From: Phycisphaerales bacterium
Lineage (GTDB): Bacteria > Planctomycetota > Phycisphaerae > Sedimentisphaerales > Anaerohalosphaeraceae
NCBI GenBank assembly: GCA_011053245.1
Contig: DRGS01000160.1
Location: 1 to 5,313 of the forward strand
Reading direction: 5' to 3'
DNA length: 5,313 nucleotides
Below are positions 1-5,313 of the stretch, piece after piece; position 1 is the stretch's first letter, and each line of letters starts with the position of its first letter. The position numbers were made by a program, and so were the translations under genes. The notes under the pieces were generated by a model. The model was not told the origin of the DNA and did not search any database. It saw only the letters and a list, made by a program, of their open reading frames with translations.

Positions 1-657
1 ATCGATTATTGCACCGCCGATAGCCGTTCCGTGGCCGTTTATGAACTTAGATGTCGAATGTATGACAATGTCTACGCCAAAGTCTTTGGGTTTAATGAGA
101 AACGGCGTCGTCAGCGTACTGTCAACGACGAATGGTATATTCGCTTTATGCGCTACCTCTGCAATAGCGCCAAGATCAGGGACATCCATGCGGGGGTTGC
201 CTATCGTCTCTACAAATATCAGCCGCGTCCGCTCGGTTATTGCCTTGCTGAATTGCCCGACATCACCGGCATCGACAAAATGCGTTGTTACACCAAATCT
301 TCCAAGCGTCCTTTCGAAGAGCGAAACCGTACCTCCAAAAATGCCCGTTGCCGCGATAATCTCGTCACCTGCTCTAAGCAGGCCCATCGCAACAGCGCTG
401 ATAGCCGCCATCCCGCTGGAAGTAGCTATGCACCCGATACCGCCTTCAAGTTCGACAAGTCTTTGTTCGAGGGCGTAGGTCGTCGGGTTGGCGATGCGGC
501 TATAGATATAGCCCGGAGCCCTGTTGTCGAAAATGTCGCCAAGTTCCTCAGCCGTGTTATACGCAAATGCTGTCGTTTGATAGATGGGAACCGCTGTTGC
601 GCCCGTGGCAGGGTCGCCGCTAAAACCGCCATGTATCGCTATAGTTTCCGGTTTCAT
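1..657 (-). CDS. metY: O-acetylhomoserine sulfhydrylase-like PLP enzyme, C-terminus cut by window edge
   Basis: Translating the minus strand from ATG at 657 gives 219 codons open to base 1, so the gene is truncated on the left; full family members are about 420-440 residues. The protein belongs to the Cys/Met metabolism PLP-dependent family. The N-terminus has ETIAIHGGF and AVPIYQTTAF, followed by GYIYSRIANPTTYALEQRL (about 49-67), a signature typical of MetY-type enzymes. SSGMAAI (80-86) and the stretch ending VVDSTLTTPF lie in the PLP-binding fold. HSTSKFINGHGTAIGG (200-215) carries the predicted Schiff-base lysine K204. MetY enzymes condense O-acetylhomoserine with sulfide to give homocysteine in the cytoplasm. 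The start is supported by AAAGGTG five bases upstream. It begins 15 bases after the CysN-fusion stop, so it is almost certainly co-transcribed and would consume the sulfide made by this pathway. Cystathionine gamma-synthase or another family member is possible but fits less well. Confidence 0.88.
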   Translation of the reverse strand, partial: MKPETIAIHGGFSGDPATGATAVPIYQTTAFAYNTAEELGDIFDNRAPGYIYSRIANPTTYALEQRLVELEGGIGCIATSSGMAAISAVAMGLLRAGDEIIAATGIFGGTVSLFERTLGRFGVTTHFVDAGDVGQFSKAITERTRLIFVETIGNPRMDVPDLGAIAEVAHKANIPFVVDSTLTTPFLIKPKDFGVDIVIHSTSKFINGHGTAIGGAIID

Positions 658-672
658 GATCGCACCTTTACA

Positions 673-2478
673 TTAAAGATAGTATTCTATCAAGTAATTT
701 CGTTTATGCAGCAATTCTTTCACTTGAGTAACCGCTGCTTTTGGATCGATTCCTTCCGATACTTCCAGATCGACCTTTCGGTGATTGAACTGGCTCGTAC
801 CGACATTTACGATCAGCAGGTCATTGGGCTTATTCAATGTGTCGATGGCATCGAGTTCGTAATCGTCCATGTCGCTCACCGTTGTGATAAGAATAAGACC
901 GGCATCGGTAAACAGGTGCGATACCTCGCCGAGACGCCTGATGTACTCGTCCCTGTCGCCGCTCTGTTCGGATTCGTCCATGCCAAGCAGGCTGTCCGAC
1001 AAACCAAGATAATACACAAAACTGCCATTACTAAAAAGATATTCTTCGAGTTCCTTGGCAAATATTTTTTTGCCAGAGTTTACGGGACCGCTGATCAAAA
1101 CCAGGGTTGACCGCTGATTGTATCGCTGACGCCTGGTCGATTGAGTTATTCCGCTTCTGTCCCAACTCCTTTGACGCTGGGCAACATATTCATCTATTCG
1201 GGTTGTACTGGCCTCAAGCGTATCGAGTACAACACCGCCGCCTGCGATCTCGTAATTGTCGATGATCACGACCCTGCCAGTCTCTGCGATCTCCTGCGAA
1301 ATATCGCAAGCCACCGGAGCGATCGTTTCGAGAACGCATTCGGCGACATCATGCCTTTCGATCTGCTGACGATTCGTATCGGTGGTAAGGTCAGAGGCAT
1401 CGAGGACGTTCACGACATCGCGAAGCCACACAGCAACCCTCGTACCCGCAAGTTTCATTTTGTACCGCTTATTTTTAATCATCGGCTGATGAGCCATCCA
1501 GAAGATGTTGACCTTAATTTGCGAAGTCACCCTCGCCGTTCGCTGGTTTATCTTGCACATCAATTCGCCGGGCTTGATATATATCTGCTCGGTCAGTGTA
1601 ACACCTGTCGATTGACCTGCACGGGCGGACTCCTGAACAGGCAGATTGAACGCTTCAACCGAGGCAATGGCCGATCGTTTTTCCGAAGGGAGGAATATCA
1701 CCTCGTCGCCAACCTTGACGGTACCCGTATCGACCCTGCCTGCGACTATTCGCCTGTCGTCATCATGGTCAGTGAACTTATAGATGTCCTGAACAGGAAA
1801 ACGTAGCGGCTTATCGACAGGCGAAGGCTCCTTTTCGAAGCGGTCAAGCATATCGAGGACCACCGGCCCGTCGTACCATGACATGATCTCAGAGCGAGTG
1901 GCAACATTGTCCCCTTCCCTTGCACTAACCGGGATAAATGCCATCGCCTCGGTATCGATCTGCTTTAAAAAATCAGTGTATTCGGCGGTGATCGCGTCAA
2001 ATACATCCCTTGAGTAATCCACGAGGTCCATCTTATTGACACATATCGCAACCTGCTTGACACCCAGCATGGACAAAAGATAACCGTGCCTGCGTGAGTT
2101 TTCACGGACGCCTTCTTTCGCATCGATAACAAGCAATGCCGCCTCGGCACGCGCAGCCCCCGATATCATATTCTTAAGAAACTCAATATGGCCCGGCGCA
2201 TCGATAATAATATACTCACGCTTATCCGAACGGAAAAAGCAGCGAGCCGAATCAATAGTTATCCCCTGAGCCTGTTCGTCCTTGAGCGCATCGAGAAGAA
2301 ACGCGTATTCAAATGGCCTGGCGTTCTTGGCGCATATAGCCTTAACATCATCGAGTTTCCCCTTGGGAAGCGAACCGGTATCTGCCAGCAACCTGCCGAT
2401 AACCGTACTCTTTCCATGGTCAACGTGACCGATGATAACTATATTCATCTGCTGTCGATTTTCTGTCGTGTTACTCAT
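673..2478 (-). CDS. cysN: Sulfate adenylyltransferase GTPase subunit fused to degenerate APS-kinase-like domain
   Basis: 601 residues, ATG start, 17 bases after the cysD stop. Residues 10-220 form a translation-factor-type GTPase: P-loop GHVDHGKST (17-25), switch I GITID with T74, DAPGH (93-97), NKMD (148-151) and SAR (185-187). All five G motifs are intact. Beta-barrel domains follow (about 225-430), as in CysN and EF-Tu. CysN hydrolyses GTP to drive APS synthesis by its partner CysD, encoded just upstream. Residues about 455-601 resemble CysC (APS kinase): a P-loop-like GPVNSGKK (464-471), then [16 protein letters not shown] (508-523) and DAGLILIT, close to the DRxENIRRxGEVAKLFxDAGLI segment of APS kinases. 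The P-loop lacks the usual Ser/Thr after GK, the DGDNVR APS-binding segment is replaced by GLSDSL, and no RDPKGLY-like or GIDxPYE-like segment is visible. I infer a CysN-active protein whose kinase tail is probably inactive. Annotation pipelines may call it CysNC. Confidence 0.93.
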   Translation of the reverse strand: MSNTTENRQQMNIVIIGHVDHGKSTVIGRLLADTGSLPKGKLDDVKAICAKNARPFEYAFLLDALKDEQAQGITIDSARCFFRSDKREYIIIDAPGHIEFLKNMISGAARAEAALLVIDAKEGVRENSRRHGYLLSMLGVKQVAICVNKMDLVDYSRDVFDAITAEYTDFLKQIDTEAMAFIPVSAREGDNVATRSEIMSWYDGPVVLDMLDRFEKEPSPVDKPLRFPVQDIYKFTDHDDDRRIVAGRVDTGTVKVGDEVIFLPSEKRSAIASVEAFNLPVQESARAGQSTGVTLTEQIYIKPGELMCKINQRTARVTSQIKVNIFWMAHQPMIKNKRYKMKLAGTRVAVWLRDVVNVLDASDLTTDTNRQQIERHDVAECVLETIAPVACDISQEIAETGRVVIIDNYEIAGGGVVLDTLEASTTRIDEYVAQRQRSWDRSGITQSTRRQRYNQRSTLVLISGPVNSGKKIFAKELEEYLFSNGSFVYYLGLSDSLLGMDESEQSGDRDEYIRRLGEVSHLFTDAGLILITTVSDMDDYELDAIDTLNKPNDLLIVNVGTSQFNHRKVDLEVSEGIDPKAAVTQVKELLHKRNYLIEYYL

Positions 2479-2495
2479 TTCAAATCTTTCTCCGA

Positions 2496-3377
2496 TTACA
2501 TGTATCCGTCGCGTCTAAGGGTTTCGAGTCCGCCACCATCTTCTTTGTCCTGCGCACGCCCGGAACGCTCGGCTATATTGGCAAATTTTCCACTGCGTAA
2601 TTCTTCGATTATCTCTTGTACGTTTTTGGCCGTCGAATCGACCGGCGTAGTACAAGGCCAGCAGCCCAACGAACGGTATCGTTTACCCTCGCCCCTATCG
2701 AAATAAAGATCGATGATCGGGATCTTCTCCCGCTCGATATACTCCCATATATTCAGCTCCGTCCAGTCAAGCAGCGGATGAACGCGAACATGCGTACCCG
2801 GAGCAAAATCGGTCTTGAACTGGTTCCACAACTCAGGGGGCTGATCGCCAACGTCCCAGTCGCTTTGCTTATCGCGCGGAGAAAAATATCTTTCCTTGCT
2901 CCGGCTGCCCTCTTCGTCGGCACGAGCGCCGACGATAACACCCGTAAACGCCTCGCCCGCTTCTTCCTTTACATATTTACCGGTCGAATGGTCAAGAACA
3001 AAACGCGGCCAGTTACCGCTCAACGTATGTTTCAAAGCTTCGCTCTTCAGAGTCGCACAGCATTCAAGGCGAGTTGTATTGCCATCGGGAAAAGTCTGTT
3101 TGGCTTCTAAAGCCCTTTCGTTCTTGCCGACTATCAGGTTCAATCCCCACTCCATCGCAAACTTATCGCGATATTCGATCATCGCCGGAACCTTATACAT
3201 CGTATCGACGTGCATCAGCGGGATCGGCACATGCCCGAAGAACGCCTTACGCGCAAGCCACAGCAAAACCGTACTGTCCTTGCCGATCGACCACAGCATT
3301 ACAAGGTTCTTAAAACTTCTATAAGCTTCACGGAGTATAAAGATCCCCTGTGATTCAAGTATGTCAAGATGATCCAT
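2496..3377 (-). CDS. cysD: Sulfate adenylyltransferase subunit 2 (ATP sulfurylase small subunit)
   Basis: 293 residues, close to the usual CysD length of about 300. CysD is the catalytic ATP-pyrophosphatase-type subunit that adenylylates sulfate to APS in complex with the CysN GTPase encoded next. The PP-loop is SIGKDS (30-35) inside [20 protein letters not shown], the classical CysD form of SGGKDS. Other family landmarks are [16 protein letters not shown] (56-71), [20 protein letters not shown] (150-169), [15 protein letters not shown] (200-214), [10 protein letters not shown] (234-243), and the C-terminal [11 protein letters not shown]...LRRDGYM. ATG at 3377 is preceded by GAAGGA about nine bases upstream. 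A nearby ATG seven bases upstream is out of frame and stops after six codons. The gene follows cysH after 44 bases and precedes the cysN fusion by 17, as expected for a co-expressed heterodimer. No key residue appears to be missing. Confidence 0.97.
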   Translation of the reverse strand: MDHLDILESQGIFILREAYRSFKNLVMLWSIGKDSTVLLWLARKAFFGHVPIPLMHVDTMYKVPAMIEYRDKFAMEWGLNLIVGKNERALEAKQTFPDGNTTRLECCATLKSEALKHTLSGNWPRFVLDHSTGKYVKEEAGEAFTGVIVGARADEEGSRSKERYFSPRDKQSDWDVGDQPPELWNQFKTDFAPGTHVRVHPLLDWTELNIWEYIEREKIPIIDLYFDRGEGKRYRSLGCWPCTTPVDSTAKNVQEIIEELRSGKFANIAERSGRAQDKEDGGGLETLRRDGYM

Positions 3378-3410
3378 TATTCATTTTCCTTCAAATTTTT
3401 AACTTTTTAG

Positions 3411-3440
3411 ATTAGTGCCTATTAGTGTTCATTAGTGGTT
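3411..3440. repeat. Three direct 10-bp repeats with core ATTAGTG
   Basis: On the plus strand the heptamer ATTAGTG occurs at 3411, 3421 and 3431, each followed by three variable bases, giving an exact 10-base period. On the coding strand this reads as CACTAAT three times. The array spans the cysH stop codon: two units encode the last residues (TTNEH and stop) and one lies in the cysH-cysD gap. It may come from replication slippage or be a short regulatory array. No inverted repeat accompanies it, so it is not a terminator. Confidence 0.85.
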
Positions 3441-4147
3441 CCCTCTTTACCCAGGTGCAGTCCGCATTCGCGCTTATCCGCATTTTCCCACCACCACCTG
3501 CCCGCGCGAATATCTTCACCCGCTTTAACCGCACGCGTACAAGGCTCACAGCCGATACTCGGGTAACCCTTATCATGCAGCTTATTGTATGGAATATTAT
3601 TTTTCTTTATACAGTCCCACACCTGCTCATCGGTCCAGTCGGCAAGCGGACAAATCTTAATAAGACCGAAAGCGTCATCCCAGTCAACGGCTTTAAGCTC
3701 AGTTCGCGTAACGGACTGCCCCGAACGCAAACCGCATATCCACGCATCTAATCCGGCAAGATGCTTTTTCAGCGGCTCAACTTTCCGAACCCCACAGCAA
3801 AGCTTGCGATTTTCGATACTGTCATAGAACAGATCCTTGCCATGAGCATCGACCATCGCCTCAACTTCCTGCTGATCGGGCGTAAGTACGGTTATGTCAA
3901 TATCGTAATGCTTGCCCGTCTCTTTCATAACATCGTGCGTTTCCTTCGGCAGCCGACCGGTATCAAGCGTAAAAACGGCTGGCTTCGATTGTATCTGGCA
4001 GAGCATATGCGTAAGCACCTGATCCTCAGCGCCGAAACTCGAAGCAAAAGAGATTCTTTCGCCGAACCTATCCAAAGCATATTCAAGCAATTGCTCGGCC
4101 TCAAGGCCGCTGCTCTCAGCTATTATTTCATCCAACAATTCTTTCAT
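3422..4147 (-). CDS. cysH: Assimilatory adenylyl-sulfate (APS) reductase
   Basis: 241 residues from ATG at 4147. A TTG at 4162 would add five residues but has no ribosome site, so I prefer the ATG. CysH reduces APS to sulfite with electrons from thioredoxin or a similar donor. Visible motifs, numbered from the ATG: SFGAED (37-42) and LDTGRLPKET (61-70) of the PAPS-reductase fold, GLRSGQSVTR (139-148), CPLADWTDEQVWDCI (166-180), and the catalytic ECGLH with C228. Cysteine pair C117-C118 (LCCGVRK) plus C200 and C203 (GCEPCTR) form the CC...CxxC set that binds [4Fe-4S]. In this family that set marks APS reductases, as opposed to the cluster-free PAPS reductases of enteric bacteria. The substrate choice follows from family knowledge. 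The gene starts 21 bases after the regulator stop and leads the structural genes. Its last codons lie inside a 10-bp tandem repeat. Confidence 0.95.
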   Translation of the reverse strand: MKELLDEIIAESSGLEAEQLLEYALDRFGERISFASSFGAEDQVLTHMLCQIQSKPAVFTLDTGRLPKETHDVMKETGKHYDIDITVLTPDQQEVEAMVDAHGKDLFYDSIENRKLCCGVRKVEPLKKHLAGLDAWICGLRSGQSVTRTELKAVDWDDAFGLIKICPLADWTDEQVWDCIKKNNIPYNKLHDKGYPSIGCEPCTRAVKAGEDIRAGRWWWENADKRECGLHLGKEGTTNEH

Positions 4148-4160
4148 TTTTCTCGTTTCC
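4148..4160 (-). promoter_or_regulatory. Weak ribosome-binding region that decides the cysH start
   Basis: Reading the minus strand, GGAAACGAG lies just before ATG 4147, with GAG four bases and GGA ten bases from the start codon. It is a weak match to a Shine-Dalgarno site. The only upstream alternative, TTG at 4162, overlaps this element and has only a T-rich stretch ahead of it. The CysH-like sequence starts after the ATG, so the ATG is the better start. Confidence 0.4.
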
Positions 4161-4168
4161 AAAATGAT

Positions 4169-4618
4169 TCAGATCGTATAATTCGGCACATATTGTTGTA
4201 CCCTATTCTTTTCCTCTTCGACAAGCTGTGCAAAAGTCGTACTGTCGCAGATCTGCGTAACAGACACCCTCGCATTTTCCCATAAAGCGCCGAAAGCATG
4301 CTCGCCTCTGGCTTGCACTTTTTTGTGGCCGTTTCCACCATTGCCGTTGGCGATATCAACTGGCCCCTGAACATGACGTATTATCTCACCGACGGTCAGT
4401 TCCGAAGGTTCCCGTGCAAGCAGATAACCGCCAGACTTACCACGTCTCGATTCGACAAAGCCTCCGGTCTTGAGTTCGCTCAGGATCACCTCTAAAAAAC
4501 GAGGCGGAATCCCCTGCGCCTCGGCAAGCGTCTGGATCTTTGCCGGCTCACTACTGTTGCGCCAGGCAAGTTCAAAAACGGCCCACAGACCATATTGACA
4601 TTTTTGCGATATCAGCAT
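4169..4618 (-). CDS. Rrf2-family transcriptional regulator, CymR-like, autoregulatory candidate
   Basis: 149 residues, ATG at 4618, with AAGG ten bases upstream. The Rrf2 winged-helix domain spans about 1-85: N-terminal MLISQKCQYGLWAVFELA, the helix-turn-helix IQTLAEAQGIPPRFLEVIL (28-46), and the wing SRRGKSGGYLLAREPSELTVGEIIRHVQG (57-85), all strongly family-typical. IscR and related Fe-S sensors carry three cysteines around residues 92-104. Here that region is Gly/Asn-rich (about 91-98) with no cysteine; the only ones are C7 and C124. This argues for a CymR-type sulfur regulator without a cluster. CymR represses cysteine metabolism genes in Firmicutes, partly through CysK, and comparable control here is inferred. 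The C-terminal part (about 108-145) matches the usual ending helix, with TFAQLVEEEKNRV. It is the first gene of the operon and a dyad sits at its promoter, which suggests it represses its own transcription and that of the genes below. Confidence 0.92.
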   Translation of the reverse strand: MLISQKCQYGLWAVFELAWRNSSEPAKIQTLAEAQGIPPRFLEVILSELKTGGFVESRRGKSGGYLLAREPSELTVGEIIRHVQGPVDIANGNGGNGHKKVQARGEHAFGALWENARVSVTQICDSTTFAQLVEEEKNRVQQYVPNYTI

Positions 4619-4636
4619 CTAATTACAACCTTATGT

Positions 4637-4660
4637 TCACTATTCCAATCGAGATAGTGA
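4637..4660. promoter_or_regulatory. Inverted repeat, likely operator for the Rrf2 regulator
   Basis: TCACTAT (plus strand 4637-4643) and its perfect complement ATAGTGA (4654-4660) are separated by 10 bases, forming a 24-base dyad. It begins one base downstream of the -10 hexamer and covers the predicted transcription start near 4655. That is a typical place for a repressor site, and the centre-to-centre spacing of about 17 bases suits a dimeric winged-helix protein. Binding by the adjacent Rrf2 protein is inferred. I cannot match it confidently to a published CymR or IscR consensus. Confidence 0.6.
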
Positions 4661-4661
4661 T

Positions 4662-4690
4662 ATTATCGCTTAAAATACAAATGAGGTCAA
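4662..4690 (-). promoter_or_regulatory. Sigma70-type promoter of the rrf2-cysH-cysD-cysN-metY operon
   Basis: On the minus strand, -35 TTGACC (4690-4685) and -10 GATAAT (4667-4662) are separated by 17 bases. Each matches the consensus at five of six positions. Transcription would start near 4655, giving a leader of about 37 bases before the rrf2 ATG. The promoter lies directly after the upstream terminator, and no other promoter is obvious in the short gaps between the downstream genes. Confidence 0.7.
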
Positions 4691-4700
4691 TACCTTTTTT

Positions 4701-4752
4701 CAAAAAATATAAAAAAAATTGGCTGCCGGAGAAAAATAGCCCTCCAGCAGCC
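4701..4752 (-). terminator. Rho-independent terminator of the HAO-family gene
   Basis: On the minus strand GGCTGCTGGAG (4752-4742) pairs with CTCCGGCAGCC (4731-4721) over 11 base pairs, including one G-U pair, around a 10-base loop. AA, eight T and then a further T-rich run follow. It lies 46 bases after the cytochrome stop codon and just before the operon promoter, so it separates the two transcription units. The U-tract is on the minus strand only, so it acts in that direction. Confidence 0.9.
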
Positions 4753-4798
4753 AAAAATAGGGTTGCGTTGACCTTTTTTATAAGTAAATGCGTTTGTA

Positions 4799-5313
4799 TT
4801 ACTTCTTTAGCGGGTTGTCTGTACTGCCCCCGCTGCCCGCGACATCAAATACCCGCGCTGGCTCTTGAGTCTTGAGCAGATGGTCGACCTCTTCCTGAAT
4901 CCCCATAAATCTCTTCTTGAGTTCGTAAAAACCGTGCCACCAGGCATAGTCAGGAGCCATCATCGCAGCACCAAATCGTGCGCGTCTGCCCTCATGGTGC
5001 CAGAGTTCGTACATCTCGATCTCAAGCTTCTCATCCAGATTCTTTTCCCTACTGAGCAGCTTCTTTTCGTAAAGATCATCGATCATTTTTTTGGCGGGCT
5101 TATAGTAGTTATCATTGTAATTGGCGACTGCTTCATCAAGACGTGCGAAATGGCCCTTGGTCCAGGCAGTAGAATGACATGCCAGGCACACTTGTTCCAT
5201 TTTTTCGCGTTCCTTCTTCCAGTCGGTTTTGGCTGGGAACGGCTTGAAATTCTCCGGCCTTATCGTAAGCGGTGCCTGCGTTTCCCATGCCAATCGCTCG
5301 GTAACATCATGCG
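4799..5313 (-). CDS. Hydroxylamine oxidoreductase-family multiheme cytochrome c, N-terminus cut by window edge
   Basis: The frame is open to the right edge and ends at TAA 4801-4799, leaving 170 C-terminal residues from HDVTERL. A TTG at 5293 is in frame but is not the real start, since homologous sequence continues upstream. CLACHS at about 42-47 is a c-type heme site (CxxCH), and in HAO enzymes the last heme is followed by a long helical domain like the one here. WTKGHFARLDEAVANYN, the HHEGRRARFGAAMMAP stretch and DYAWWHGFYELKKRF are typical of the octaheme HAO family. The protein should act in the periplasm, but its signal peptide and other hemes lie outside the window. HAO homologs oxidise hydroxylamine or hydrazine or, in other clades, reduce nitrite or hydroxylamine. 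Whether the cross-linking tyrosine of true HAO is present cannot be judged without alignment. The tail is hydrophilic, with no membrane anchor. Confidence 0.85.
   Translation of the reverse strand, partial: HDVTERLAWETQAPLTIRPENFKPFPAKTDWKKEREKMEQVCLACHSTAWTKGHFARLDEAVANYNDNYYKPAKKMIDDLYEKKLLSREKNLDEKLEIEMYELWHHEGRRARFGAAMMAPDYAWWHGFYELKKRFMGIQEEVDHLLKTQEPARVFDVAGSGGSTDNPLKK

Noticed and set aside
31..1110. Long plus-strand open frame of 359 codons
   Set aside because: It is antisense to metY and the cysN 3' end, both of which have clear homologous motifs. Its translation is rich in Arg, Cys and Phe and matches no family I know.
673..1120. Separate cysC gene or a frameshifted pseudogene downstream of cysN
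   Set aside because: The kinase-like segment is continuous in frame with CysN, with no stop, frameshift or internal ribosome site, so it is a fused domain.
1141..2706. Plus-strand open frames at 1141-1806 and 2188-2706
   Set aside because: They lie opposite the conserved CysN and CysD coding sequence and show no domain motif; they are shadow frames.
3378..3421. Terminator or promoter in the 44-base cysH-cysD gap
   Set aside because: There is no stem-loop with a U-tract and no convincing -35/-10 pair; only the repeat unit, an A/T-rich stretch and the cysD ribosome site are present.
3761..4285. Plus-strand open frame of 174 codons
   Set aside because: It is antisense to cysH and the rrf2 end, where the minus strand has an intact Fe-S reductase. 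Its content is compositional noise.
4685..4698. AGGT-CAAT-ACCT mini palindrome overlapping the -35 box
   Set aside because: The arms are only four bases long, which is easily expected by chance; the 7+7 dyad next to the -10 is the stronger operator candidate.
4540..4875. Plus-strand open frame crossing the intergenic region
   Set aside because: It runs through the rrf2 start, the promoter, the terminator and the HAO 3' end, and has no recognisable motif.
4799..5293. HAO fragment starting at TTG 5293 as a complete small protein
   Set aside because: The frame continues to the window edge with HDVTER, a family-like sequence, so the gene is truncated and not short.

Overview
The window holds one compact operon on the minus strand for assimilatory sulfur metabolism, flanked upstream by the 3' end of a multiheme cytochrome c gene. 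All genes read right to left. Genes are densely packed, codon use looks uniform, and the GC content looks moderate. An octaheme cytochrome beside an APS-reductase type sulfate assimilation pathway fits a Gram-negative, probably anaerobic or facultative environmental bacterium. A Planctomycetes/Phycisphaerae-like origin is a guess from overall impression, not something the sequence proves.

Layout in transcription order: (1) 5313-4799, C-terminal 170 residues of a hydroxylamine oxidoreductase (HAO)-family octaheme cytochrome c, cut by the window edge. (2) A strong rho-independent terminator at about 4752-4701. (3) A sigma70-like promoter (-35 TTGACC, 17-base spacer, -10 GATAAT) with a 7+7 inverted repeat lying on the predicted transcription start, probably an operator. 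(4) An Rrf2-family regulator, 4618-4169. (5) cysH, an APS reductase with the [4Fe-4S] cysteine signature, 4147-3422. (6) cysD, ATP sulfurylase small subunit, 3377-2496. (7) A 601-residue CysN GTPase subunit fused to a degenerate APS-kinase-like domain, 2478-673. (8) The first 219 residues of an O-acetylhomoserine sulfhydrylase (MetY-like PLP enzyme), 657-1, cut by the left edge.

How they work together: CysD with CysN makes APS from sulfate and ATP, driven by GTP. CysH reduces APS directly to sulfite. A sulfite reductase, not in this window, must make sulfide, and MetY would fix sulfide into homocysteine. The Rrf2 protein lacks the IscR-type cluster cysteines and is probably a CymR-like sulfur-status repressor acting on its own operon. 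The APS kinase step is not needed when CysH uses APS, which fits the loss of catalytic motifs in the CysC-like tail of CysN.

The most interesting points are the degenerate kinase domain on CysN, the operator-like dyad at the operon promoter, and a threefold 10-bp repeat that straddles the cysH stop codon. I saw no mobile element, CRISPR array, tRNA or rRNA, and no wholly new system. No gene-free stretch exceeds 300 bases; the longest, 4619-4798, holds the terminator and promoter.
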